From an uncultured Rhizobiaceae bacterium (GTDB taxonomy: Bacteria > Pseudomonadota > Alphaproteobacteria > Rhizobiales > Rhizobiaceae), in assembly GCA_951813045.1 (NCBI GenBank), contig CATOTF010000002.1, positions 3,844,001 to 3,908,000 on the forward strand: 64,000 nt of DNA, given 5' to 3'. The translations under genes were made by a program, and so were the position numbers. Shown here piece after piece: positions 40,368 to 48,395 of this stretch (within the stretch, counting starts at the first letter, position 1; each line of letters opens with the position of its first letter). The notes under the pieces are model-generated. The model searched no databases. It was not told the DNA's origin and saw nothing but the letters and a program-made list of their open reading frames with translations.

Positions 40368-40459
40368 CGAATTTTTAAACGGTGATGTATAGATTTTTTG
40401 CTTACGGACAGATCAGTTCATGTCAGTATCGTCCCAACCGGGCATCCCAAACTTAAACC

Positions 40460-42667
40460 TTAGAGAAAACTCTGTGGGTCAACGTCTATTTGCACCCTTA
40501 TACTTCCCCGTTCTTTAGGGGCTTTCTCCATCCAGTTTCGCAGATAGGCCTGAATATCCAAGTGTCTTGGGGCGTGGACGAGGAGGCGGTGGCGGTGGCG
40601 GCCTCTTATCAACGCCATGGGGGCTTCAGCGGGACCGAGCAGGTGAACATCACTGGATTTTGGGGCAGTCAGTTTCAATTCCCGCGCGTGGGTCTCCACC
40701 TGTCGTTTATCTTCACCGGAAATAATCAGCGACACCAGCCGGGCAAACGGCGGCAGGCCTGCGGATTGGCGCAGCGCAATTTCCCGTTCGTAAAAAGCTT
40801 CGCGGTCTCCGCTGGCAATGGCCTGAATAACCAGGTGGTCCGGGGCATAGGTTTGCAGCAGTCCAATGGACTCACCACCAGCGCGTCCGGCGCGTCCGGT
40901 CACTTGCGACAACAGCTGGAACGTGCGCTCTGCCGCACGGGGGTCGCCGTTGGCGAGGCCGAGATCGGAATCAACCACGCCCACACATGTCATCAGCGGG
41001 AAATTATGTCCTTTGGCGACAAGTTGCGTGCCGATGATGATATCCGCCTCACCCTTGGCGATGGCGTCAAGCTCCAGCCGCAGGCGCGACACGCCGCCCA
41101 TCATGTCCGATGATAAAACGATGATACGGGCATCGGGAAACGTCTCGTCCACCTCCTCCGCCAGTCGCTCAACACCGGGACCACAGGCCACCAGATGATC
41201 GAGTGTTCCACAATTGGTGCAGGCCTCAGGCGTTGGCTCACTGTGGCCGCAATGGTGGCATTGCAATTGCCCGCGAAACCGGTGTTCCACCAGCCATGCG
41301 GAGCAATTGTGACATTCAAACCGAAACCCGCACACCCGGCATAAAGTCAGCGGGGCGTAACCCCGGCGGTTGAGGAACAGAAGTGCCTGTTCCCCCCGTT
41401 CGACCGCTTCCCCCATGGCTTTTGTCAAAACAGGGGACAGGAATTTTCCCCGCTCCGGCGGGTTCGCGCGCATATCAATTGTTGAAAGCTTCGGTAAAAC
41501 GGCATCTCCATGCCGTTCGACAAGTTTAATGTGGGCATAACGACCCGCTTCCGCATTCACCCGGCTTTCAATCGAAGGGGTGGCGGAGGACAGGATGCAT
41601 GGAAATTTACCGAGTGACGCCCGCACTACGGCCATGTCGCGGGCGTTATAAAATACCCGGTCTTCCTGTTTATAGGCGCCGTCATGCTCTTCATCGACGA
41701 CAATCAGCCCCAATTCTTTAAACGGCAGGAAAAGCGCAGACCGTGCACCAGCCACAACCCGTACTTGCCCGGTTGCTACCTGCCGCCAGACTTTCTCGCG
41801 CATTCTCGGAGCGATGCCGGAATGCCATTGTGCGGGAGGTACACCGAACCGTTCTTCAAACCGTTCCAGAAAAGAGGCGGTAAGGGCGATTTCCGGCAGG
41901 AGAATCATCACCTGATGGTTTTTTTCCAGCGCTGCGGCGACCGCCTCAAAATAAACTTCGGTTTTTCCCGAACCGGTTATTCCGTCCAGCAACGCACAGG
42001 AAAATTCTCCTTTCTTGACCACCTCAACCAGTTTTTGTGCAGCCTCTGCCTGTTCACCGGTAAGGATAATCTGCCGCTCTTCCAACATTGGTACCGGCAC
42101 CACGGGGGCGGCTGGAATTGTGACCGTTTCAAACAGGCCTTGTTTTATAAGTCCGTCGATAACCGATGATGATGTTCCCGCTGCATGGGCCAGCCCCGAC
42201 CGGGTCCAGGCCATACCTTCCTGTTCGTGCAGGAGTTCCAGCACCCGGCGCCGGGCATCGGTCAGCCGTTCAGGCTCGCCGCCAAGATAGCGCAGCCCTT
42301 CCATCGGTGATTCCGGATCCAGCGCATCCGGCGCGCGCAAAACAGAGCGTAACACCATGCCAGGAGCCGACACGGTATAATGCGCAAGCCAGTCGACAAA
42401 CCGACGCATTTCTTCCGGCAGGGGCGGGCAATCAAATTTTTGAATAATCGCCCGGAGCTTTTTGGGGTCGACCGGCTTTGCGTCATCTTCATCCGGCGAA
42501 TCGCCCCAGACAACGGCGGCAACCTTGCGCGGCCCAAGCGGCACCTGCACAAAATCACCCGGCGCAACCGCCATGCCTTGCGGAACACCGTAGGAATAAG
42601 GGCACAGCGCCGGTATCGGTAGCAAGACGCTCACCACCACCAAAGCATCACCCAAATCAAGTTCCAC
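40460..42667 (-). CDS. priA: Primosomal protein N' (PriA helicase)
   Basis: Restarts stalled replication forks by loading DnaB; a 3'-5' helicase. At 735 residues the length is standard. The N-terminal DNA-binding domain begins VVSVLLPIPALCPYSYGVPQ. The helicase core has GITGSGKTEVYFEAV (Walker A), the DEEH box in VVDEEHDGAYKQEDR, and SSATPSIESRV. The zinc-binding insertion has eight cysteines in CRVCGFRFECHNCSAW, then CHHCGHSEPTPEACTNCG. No operon partner is evident. Confidence 0.97.
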   Translation of the reverse strand: MELDLGDALVVVSVLLPIPALCPYSYGVPQGMAVAPGDFVQVPLGPRKVAAVVWGDSPDEDDAKPVDPKKLRAIIQKFDCPPLPEEMRRFVDWLAHYTVSAPGMVLRSVLRAPDALDPESPMEGLRYLGGEPERLTDARRRVLELLHEQEGMAWTRSGLAHAAGTSSSVIDGLIKQGLFETVTIPAAPVVPVPMLEERQIILTGEQAEAAQKLVEVVKKGEFSCALLDGITGSGKTEVYFEAVAAALEKNHQVMILLPEIALTASFLERFEERFGVPPAQWHSGIAPRMREKVWRQVATGQVRVVAGARSALFLPFKELGLIVVDEEHDGAYKQEDRVFYNARDMAVVRASLGKFPCILSSATPSIESRVNAEAGRYAHIKLVERHGDAVLPKLSTIDMRANPPERGKFLSPVLTKAMGEAVERGEQALLFLNRRGYAPLTLCRVCGFRFECHNCSAWLVEHRFRGQLQCHHCGHSEPTPEACTNCGTLDHLVACGPGVERLAEEVDETFPDARIIVLSSDMMGGVSRLRLELDAIAKGEADIIIGTQLVAKGHNFPLMTCVGVVDSDLGLANGDPRAAERTFQLLSQVTGRAGRAGGESIGLLQTYAPDHLVIQAIASGDREAFYEREIALRQSAGLPPFARLVSLIISGEDKRQVETHARELKLTAPKSSDVHLLGPAEAPMALIRGRHRHRLLVHAPRHLDIQAYLRNWMEKAPKERGSIRVQIDVDPQSFL

Positions 42668-42764
42668 AGTTTTTCCTTTTCACACGTGACCCCGGCACGA
42701 GGCTGGGGTAAGACAGGCTATCTCAATCGACTTGATATAGCGTACCGGAATGGAGACCTAACCC

Positions 42765-43415
42765 ATGAAATTTTTTCTTGATACTGCGGATGTGGATGAA
42801 ATTCGCCAGTGGAGCGCAACCGGTCTGTTAGACGGGGTGACAACCAACCCTTCACTTATCCTGAAATCCGGTCGCGACATCAAAGAAGTTCTGGCTGAAA
42901 TCTGTGACATTGTAGATGGCGATGTCTCTGGCGAAGTTGCCGCCACCGACTATGACACAATGCTGGCGGAAGGCCGCAAACTAGCCCAGATCGCCGATAA
43001 TATCTGCATCAAACTGCCGATCACCATGGATGGTGTGCGGGCCTGTAAAACACTGGTGGACGAAGGTTTTAAAACCAATATGACCCTGTGTTTCAACGCC
43101 AATCAGGCATTGCTTGTCGCTAAAGCCGGAGCTACCTACGTCTCGCCCTTTATCGGCCGCCTAGATGACATGGGCATCGACGGCATGGAATTAATTGAAG
43201 AAATCCGCGCGATTTACGACAATTACGCATTTGAAACAGAAATCTTGGCGGCTTCAATCCGTACCGGCAACCACGTTAAAATGTGTGCCATGGCGGGAGC
43301 AGACGTCGGCACAATGCCGCCGAGCACAATTGAAGCGCTGGTCAAACACCCTTTGACTGACAAGGGTTTGGCAGCGTTTTTGGCTGATTGGGAAAAAACC
43401 GGCCAGACAATTTAA
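42765..43415 (+). CDS. fsa: Fructose-6-phosphate aldolase / short transaldolase (TalC type)
   Basis: A 216-residue transaldolase-family TIM barrel. It transfers or cleaves dihydroxyacetone units via a Schiff base; members are either transaldolases or fructose-6-phosphate aldolases, and the two cannot be told apart by eye. [20 protein letters not shown], then GVTTNPSLI and [18 protein letters not shown] with the Schiff-base lysine in KLP are present. [16 protein letters not shown] and [14 protein letters not shown] are also diagnostic. It starts 97 bases upstream-divergent from priA. Confidence 0.95.
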   Translation: MKFFLDTADVDEIRQWSATGLLDGVTTNPSLILKSGRDIKEVLAEICDIVDGDVSGEVAATDYDTMLAEGRKLAQIADNICIKLPITMDGVRACKTLVDEGFKTNMTLCFNANQALLVAKAGATYVSPFIGRLDDMGIDGMELIEEIRAIYDNYAFETEILAASIRTGNHVKMCAMAGADVGTMPPSTIEALVKHPLTDKGLAAFLADWEKTGQTI

Positions 43416-43512
43416 CGCCTGGACTTTAATCGGCTTTATCGGTGCATTTGAAGCTATTTGGCAGGTAAATTGACCAGTGAGTTAGCTCACAGACGCTAAA
43501 TCGAGTAACATG

Positions 43513-43541
43513 GACAATTCCTCAAGGAGGGAATTGTCATG
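43513..43541 (+). promoter_or_regulatory. Hairpin presenting the ribosome-binding site before a start codon
   Basis: GACAATTCC (43513-43521) pairs perfectly with GGAATTGTC (43530-43538). The 8-base loop TCAAGGAG contains the Shine-Dalgarno core. ATG 43539 follows the stem with no gap. The hairpin would change access to the start codon. This could give temperature- or protein-dependent control (inference). Confidence 0.5.
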
Positions 43542-44234
43542 CCTAACGTTAAAAAATTGAAAGATACCGATGCGGGACAAATCATCAATCCCCGTGAGAA
43601 ATACCTGATTGCTGTTCTGGCAGGTGTCACACCGGTTGCCACTAAATATCTGGCGCGGGATTCAGACAAGAATCTTGTGGACCTGCTCAGCATCTATGCA
43701 GCCACAAGCATCTGTCTCATCATTCTGGGTGCTATTGTGTGCTATCTGTCTAATGAGAAAAATCGCATGAAACTGTTCATGCTTGCCCTTTCCGCCCCAG
43801 CCTTAATTTCTAACCTGTCGGGCAATACAGTCGTCAATGAAAACAGGGCTAGTATCGAAAACCCGTTTTCAATATCCGCCCATGCTTCTCAGGTATCAGT
43901 TTCTGAAATGACTCTTCACGCGGGATTTGTAGACAATGTAAAGCGTTATTTCGGATCATCTGACGCCAAAGGCAAATATTGGGTGATCGTCTATTCCACG
44001 AAAAACAAAAACCAGGCGCGCGTTGTTGCGACCGCGGTTAATTCTGTTGATCCCCAATATAAAGCATTTGTCGGCAACAGAAGGCCAGGTAATCAATATT
44101 ATCCGGTCATCATCGGATCTCAGAATAATGAGACCAACGCCAAGAAATTGCGCAACCAAGCTGACGAGCTTCTCGAAAAAATTCCGCAGATAAAGGATGC
44201 TGCTTACCTCGATAACTACCCCAACAGACGTTAA
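43539..44234 (+). CDS. Membrane protein with a C-terminal SPOR-like domain, first of a paralogous pair
   Basis: A 231-residue protein. Two or three hydrophobic segments (about 22-40, 50-72, 78-96) precede a Ser/Asn-rich linker and a C-terminal alpha/beta domain (about 145-225). That domain has YWVIVYSTKNKNQARVVATA, then VNSVDPQYKAFVGNRRPGNQ and YYPVIIGSQNNETNAKKLRN, an SPOR-like pattern of strand, helix, strand with a conserved GS. SPOR domains bind denuded peptidoglycan; the match here is by eye only. It is paralogous to the next gene. RBS AAGGAGGG lies in a hairpin. Confidence 0.7.
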   Translation: MPNVKKLKDTDAGQIINPREKYLIAVLAGVTPVATKYLARDSDKNLVDLLSIYAATSICLIILGAIVCYLSNEKNRMKLFMLALSAPALISNLSGNTVVNENRASIENPFSISAHASQVSVSEMTLHAGFVDNVKRYFGSSDAKGKYWVIVYSTKNKNQARVVATAVNSVDPQYKAFVGNRRPGNQYYPVIIGSQNNETNAKKLRNQADELLEKIPQIKDAAYLDNYPNRR

Positions 44235-44321
44235 AGTCACCAAAGTTTCCTCTGTACACCTACGCTGCTGACGCTAGATTCAAATTTGGCGGGGGCGCGT
44301 AAATGAATCATAGGAATCCGC

Positions 44322-44984
44322 GTGATGAGCCAGGCAACAATAAAGAACCGTTACGAACTTCTGCTGATTGCAGTGTTGGCGGGTTTCACACCAATCATAT
44401 TAAAATACATATCCCGCGACCAGCAGGCACTGGTGGAATTATTCAACTGGTCCTACCTGTGGACTGGCCTCATTATGTCAGTTCTCGGGTACATTGCGTG
44501 TTATCTATCCGGCGAATTAGGGCGCATGAAACTTTTTGCCTTGGCCATATCCGCCCCCGCCCTGTTTTCAAATATGGCGGGCGAAACTGAAACGGCACAG
44601 GCCGCTACCGACACGTCGCAAGCATCCGCGGCAAACCCCATCACCGCCGTCTCCCGGTATTTCGGAGAGAAAAACTATTATTCAGTTTCCATCTTTTCCT
44701 CGCGCTCATTCACACCTGCCAGTAATCTGGCCAGCGCAATAAACGCCAAACATCCGGAATTGGAAGCCCATGTAGGAACGCGCAAAATTGACGATGAATA
44801 TTATTCCGTCATTATTGGCTCTGCCCAGGAAAGGGATGCAGCACGGGAACTCGCAACCCTGTCAGACAAATTGCTTATCGATTCTCCCACTGAAGGCAAA
44901 AAAGGGTTCTGGCTGGATGAAAATCAAAAGAGCTGGTTAAAAATATACAAATCCCAAGATTGCCGTGGTTCAACCGGTTGTTGA
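44322..44984 (+). CDS. Membrane protein with a C-terminal SPOR-like domain, second of a paralogous pair
   Basis: A 220-residue paralogue of the preceding protein. Shared features include REKYL/NRYELL at the start of the first hydrophobic segment, AVLAGFTPIILKYISRD, VLGYIACYLSGELGRMKLFA and LAISAPALFSNM, then an Ala/Thr-rich linker and the domain YYSVSIFSSRSFTPASNLAS, then HVGTRKIDDEYYSVIIGSAQ. The strongest conservation is in the two last hydrophobic segments and the IIGS strand. Function unknown; envelope location inferred. Confidence 0.7.
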   Translation: MMSQATIKNRYELLLIAVLAGFTPIILKYISRDQQALVELFNWSYLWTGLIMSVLGYIACYLSGELGRMKLFALAISAPALFSNMAGETETAQAATDTSQASAANPITAVSRYFGEKNYYSVSIFSSRSFTPASNLASAINAKHPELEAHVGTRKIDDEYYSVIIGSAQERDAARELATLSDKLLIDSPTEGKKGFWLDENQKSWLKIYKSQDCRGSTGC

Positions 44985-44986
44985 CC

Positions 44987-45028
44987 CTAATGCGTATCGC
45001 ACTTATCCGTCCTCACGAATGAGCAATA
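44987..45028. repeat. Dispersed hairpin repeat, copy 3
   Basis: TAATGCGTATCGCACTTATC, then CGTCCTCACGAATGAGCAAT. It starts within four bases of the stop codon of the second SPOR-like gene. It is closely related to copy 2 and more distantly to copy 1. Confidence 0.65.
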
Positions 45029-45161
45029 CAGACCTGCATAAGCCAAGAGCTCAGGTGCGTCGGAATGAATCCTATAAAACGAAACGCGCTTTATAAATAA
45101 TCTCTCCCAATTCGTTGCACTCTAAACCCAATCCTAACTTCCCGCTGCCAGAATTCAGGCC

Positions 45162-46130
45162 ATGGAAGCTACCAATAACATTCTGGTTTATGCAGCACCT
45201 TGCCTGCTGGCGGTTCGCAATAGCTGGTTAGAGCACTTACGGTCTGAGCGGCGTATGGCGGATAAGACATTGGAAGCCTACGAGCGGGATTTGCGCCAGT
45301 TCTGTACCCATCTTACCGGTTATTTGGGGCATCCTTCGCGCAAGCAGGATTTTGCCAATCTCAAACCAATCCACATGCGCGGTTATCTGGCCCAGAGGCG
45401 CGAAGCTGGTAACGGCGCTCGAACATTGGCGCGTGATCTTGCGGGAATTCGATCATTCGTACGCTATCTGGAACGTCGCGGCGAAGCGTCAAGCGCCGGG
45501 TTGACAGCCATGCGCTCACCAAAACAACCAACAACCCTGCCCAAACCCGTGAGTGCCAAGGACGCTTTGCGCCTAACCGACAGGGGTGAACAATTGCAGG
45601 AAGAAAATTGGGTTGCCGCACGCGACGCTGCTCTCATGAGCCTGCTCTACGGGTGCGGTTTACGCCTGTCCGAAGGCCTGTCGTTGACCATGACAGACCT
45701 CGGTATCCAATCTCCGAATAACCTTAGAATTGTGACGACAACTCTGCGAATATCGGGAAAAGGCGGGAAGGTTCGCTTGGTACCCCTGTTACCGGTTGTA
45801 GGTCGGGCTCTGGAACAATATCTGACCGAATGCCCATTTGCCCTGGAGTGTGACGATCCTATATTTCGCGGCACCCGTGGAGGCCCAGTTCAACCGGCTG
45901 TTGTCCAACGGGCGATGCGTCTAATGCGGGGCGCATTGGGGCTTGCCTCGACTGCCACACCCCATGCCATGCGCCATTCATTTGCCACACATCTGTTGGG
46001 AAATGGAGGTGATCTGCGCACAATTCAGGAATTATTAGGCCACTCAAGTCTATCTACCACACAAAAATATACAGCAGTCGACAGCGCTGCCTTGCTTAAA
46101 ACCTGGAGCGCGGCCCACCCTCGCGCCTGA
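45162..46130 (+). CDS. xerC: Tyrosine recombinase XerC
   Basis: Site-specific recombinase that, with XerD, resolves chromosome dimers at dif. The 322-residue protein has the SAM-like N-terminal core (LEHLRSERRMADKTLEAYER; RSFVRYLERRGEAS) and the catalytic domain. Its residues are Arg in YGCGLRLSEGLSL, Lys in RISGKGGKVRLVPL, HAMRHSFATHLL (His and Arg), LLGHSSLSTTQKYT (His and Tyr). An inserted loop (GIQSPNNLRIVTTTLR) distinguishes the alphaproteobacterial type. No dif site was recognised nearby. Confidence 0.92.
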   Translation: MEATNNILVYAAPCLLAVRNSWLEHLRSERRMADKTLEAYERDLRQFCTHLTGYLGHPSRKQDFANLKPIHMRGYLAQRREAGNGARTLARDLAGIRSFVRYLERRGEASSAGLTAMRSPKQPTTLPKPVSAKDALRLTDRGEQLQEENWVAARDAALMSLLYGCGLRLSEGLSLTMTDLGIQSPNNLRIVTTTLRISGKGGKVRLVPLLPVVGRALEQYLTECPFALECDDPIFRGTRGGPVQPAVVQRAMRLMRGALGLASTATPHAMRHSFATHLLGNGGDLRTIQELLGHSSLSTTQKYTAVDSAALLKTWSAAHPRA

Positions 46131-46155
46131 ACGATTTCAGGAACAACCAACACCA

Positions 46156-47232
46156 ATGAGAGTTGAAACGATGAATAAACCCGCAGGTATATATACAATC
46201 GCTGCCATAACATTGCTGGTTGGATCGACGTTCGGTTTTGCAAAAGATGCGGGCAAACAGGCGGACGAAAAACCTGCAAACGAAATCGTCTGCACCGGTG
46301 TCAATCTTATGCCAAAGGTTGACCGGGAAGTTCCCAGAATCGCGGCAGCCTTACGAAAAGAGGCGGCCTCTATTCCCTACGGCAAGGGTTTGACATGGAA
46401 AGTTGAAAAACCCGGGGTTGATCCGTCATACGTATTTGGCACGATCCACATGGCGGACCCGCGCTTGCAGATCCTGCGGCCTGCCGCTCAAAAAGCCTTT
46501 GATAATTCGTCTACGCTTGCTTTGGAAATCACAGAAGTTCTCGACAAGGCCGAACTAGCCAAAGTCAGTTTCACCATTCTGCAACATACGATGTACACCG
46601 ACGATACAACACTCGATACGAAGCTCGATAAAGGCGCAAAAAAGAAGGTGGAAGCGGCTGCGGTGCAAAAACTGGGCCTGCCCTGGTCCGTTGCCAGCCG
46701 TATGAAGCCCTGGACTTTAATGGGGGCACTTGCCCGCCCGGCATGCGAGGCCGCCCGTGAAAAAGCGAACGTGCCAATCGTCGATGTCAACCTGGGAAAG
46801 CAGGCCAAGGCTCAGGGCAAAAAGATTGTTGCCCTCGAAACCCTGGTGAGCCAGTTAGAAGCGATGGACAGCCTCCCCGAAGAGTTTTCGGTGAAGGGTC
46901 TGGTCCAGTCTGTATCGCTGGGTCAGCGCATGGACGATTTGTTTGAGACGATGATTCACCTTTACACGCGAGAAGAGACCGGCACGATCTGGTCGCTTAT
47001 GCGCAGAGTGGGGGAAAAAGGTTTTGTCAAAGCCCAGGAGAGCCCGCAATACGCTCAGTTCCAGCAGGTGATCGTTGATCGCCGCAACGTCAACATGGCC
47101 AAGGAAGCCGAAATGATAATCCTGGATGGGAACGCATTTATCGCTGTCGGGGCTCTCCATCTGCCGGGCGAGAAGGGGATTTTGAATATTTTGGCACAAA
47201 AGGGATACACAATATCCCGCGTAGAGGGATAA
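46156..47232 (+). CDS. TraB/GumN (Tiki-like) family protein
   Basis: A 358-residue exported protein with a signal peptide (about 8-30, IYTIAAITLLVGSTFGFAKD). The TraB/GumN fold shows YVFGTIHMADPRLQILRP near residue 95 and the C-terminal AFIAVGALHLPGEKGILNIL. The two GxxH motifs are shared with Tiki-type metalloproteases, so a protease role is possible but unproven. It lies 26 bases after xerC and may be co-transcribed. Starts at 46156 or 46171 are both reasonable. Confidence 0.88.
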   Translation: MRVETMNKPAGIYTIAAITLLVGSTFGFAKDAGKQADEKPANEIVCTGVNLMPKVDREVPRIAAALRKEAASIPYGKGLTWKVEKPGVDPSYVFGTIHMADPRLQILRPAAQKAFDNSSTLALEITEVLDKAELAKVSFTILQHTMYTDDTTLDTKLDKGAKKKVEAAAVQKLGLPWSVASRMKPWTLMGALARPACEAAREKANVPIVDVNLGKQAKAQGKKIVALETLVSQLEAMDSLPEEFSVKGLVQSVSLGQRMDDLFETMIHLYTREETGTIWSLMRRVGEKGFVKAQESPQYAQFQQVIVDRRNVNMAKEAEMIILDGNAFIAVGALHLPGEKGILNILAQKGYTISRVEG

Positions 47233-47233
47233 C

Positions 47234-47340
47234 TGTCCCAATTTAGGACAAATCGCGGGTAAATTGCTGGCACGCAGATTGCAAATTCAGTTGCAAAGGC
47301 ACTCCCACAGCGGGGGCGTTCGCAACACAGGATTTGTCCC
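47234..47340 (+). promoter_or_regulatory. Leader with competing stems next to a start codon
   Basis: GGACAAATC (47246-47254) is perfectly complementary to GATTTGTCC (47331-47339), which directly precedes ATG 47341. The first arm can instead pair locally with TGTCC at 47234-47238. A long-range pairing would cover the region used for ribosome binding. Confidence 0.4.
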
Positions 47341-47634
47341 ATGCACAAGGCACTTATTACAGCATTTCTTCTCGCAGCCGCACCATTAGCTTCTCTTCAG
47401 GCACAAGCTGGTGATTTTTACCTCTATCCCGGTTTCTCCGACCGTGACGCCCTTGTGGAAATGACGGCTGATAAAGGGCTGATGATTGAAATCGTTCTGC
47501 GCTGTTCCCGCGAAGGTAACAAGGTCAGTGCCGGTATCATGACTTATTCCAAAATTGAACGTCTGTATTGCTCAAGCCGAAATTACTGCACCCGCGACGC
47601 CGAAAAAGCCGCCGACGATACCTGCGGTTATTGA
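47341..47634 (+). CDS. Small secreted protein of unknown function
   Basis: A 97-residue protein with a cleavable signal peptide (ALITAFLLAAAPLASLQAQA). The mature part contains FYLYPGFSDRDALVEMTADK and GLMIEIVLRCSREGNKVSAG. Four cysteines cluster as LRCSRE, LYCSSRNYCTRDA and DTCGY, so two disulfides are plausible. I recognise no family. It follows the TraB gene after 108 bases that hold a possible regulatory hairpin. Confidence 0.7.
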   Translation: MHKALITAFLLAAAPLASLQAQAGDFYLYPGFSDRDALVEMTADKGLMIEIVLRCSREGNKVSAGIMTYSKIERLYCSSRNYCTRDAEKAADDTCGY

Positions 47635-47667
47635 GCGGTAGATTACACATTGGTGCGAAAGCCTGCG

Positions 47668-48240
47668 CTAGGAAAAGTTGGGCAACGTCAGCTCCCAAGC
47701 CCTGTAAAGATCGTTAACTTGTCTTGCCGTATGGCATGTGACTGACGGTTTACCTGACGCACGAATTACTTTCGCATATCGAGCTGCGCTGCCACGGGAT
47801 TTCACCAATATCCAGTCGACCATTCCCCATTTCAGACTGTCTTGAGTCCCTTCGAGATGTCCAAATCTGCCGCTTTTGTTATTCAATGTTCTTTTAAGAT
47901 ATCTATAAATTCGAAATATCGAATTTGAGTTCAATAAAATTATGCCCGTCGCTTTTAACAGGCGTGGTTCTAAAAGAGCCGAGTAATTTCCTTCTATAAT
48001 CCAACTGTCGCCTACGACCGCGTCGTCGTGAAGCTGTTTGAACCCTGCATCACTTCTTAAGGCCCAATCTGTGTTGGGTAAGAACCGTAACTGATCCAGA
48101 TGAACCACTTCTATTTCCAGCTTTTTTGAAAGCGCAACTGCGAGCGTGGATTTACCTGAATTTGATGGCCCCATGACAAGTATTCGTGGCCCGAGAGAAG
48201 CCAGACTTGTATTTAGAAAGGAGCTGTCCTGTTTAATCAT
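47668..48240 (-). CDS. P-loop ATPase, adenylate-kinase/DNA-topology-modulation-like
   Basis: A 190-residue cytoplasmic protein. Walker A is ILVMGPSNSGKSTLAVALSK (about residues 20-38). EVVHLDQLRFLPNTDWALRS and DSWIIEGNYSALLEPRLLKA match small kinase-like ATPases (FlaR / topology-modulation type). The substrate is not known. The stop faces a small plus-strand gene. Base composition is slightly more A+T-rich than its neighbours, which might mean recent acquisition. Confidence 0.8.
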   Translation of the reverse strand: MIKQDSSFLNTSLASLGPRILVMGPSNSGKSTLAVALSKKLEIEVVHLDQLRFLPNTDWALRSDAGFKQLHDDAVVGDSWIIEGNYSALLEPRLLKATGIILLNSNSIFRIYRYLKRTLNNKSGRFGHLEGTQDSLKWGMVDWILVKSRGSAARYAKVIRASGKPSVTCHTARQVNDLYRAWELTLPNFS

Positions 48241-48395
48241 CTAATTGTTTGGTACTAAACTCATTCTAACGAAAACAACATTTTATAGAGTAAAAATTCG
48301 AACGAGTTCAATTGGAACATTGTTTGTTGTTTCTCTGAGCGTGGGGCTTCATTCCATTCTGCAACGAACTCTATTAGCACGCTTCCGTCATGATA

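Noticed and set aside
45000-46160. A dif site near xerC
   Set aside because: I looked for an XerC/XerD-type 28-base site and saw none.
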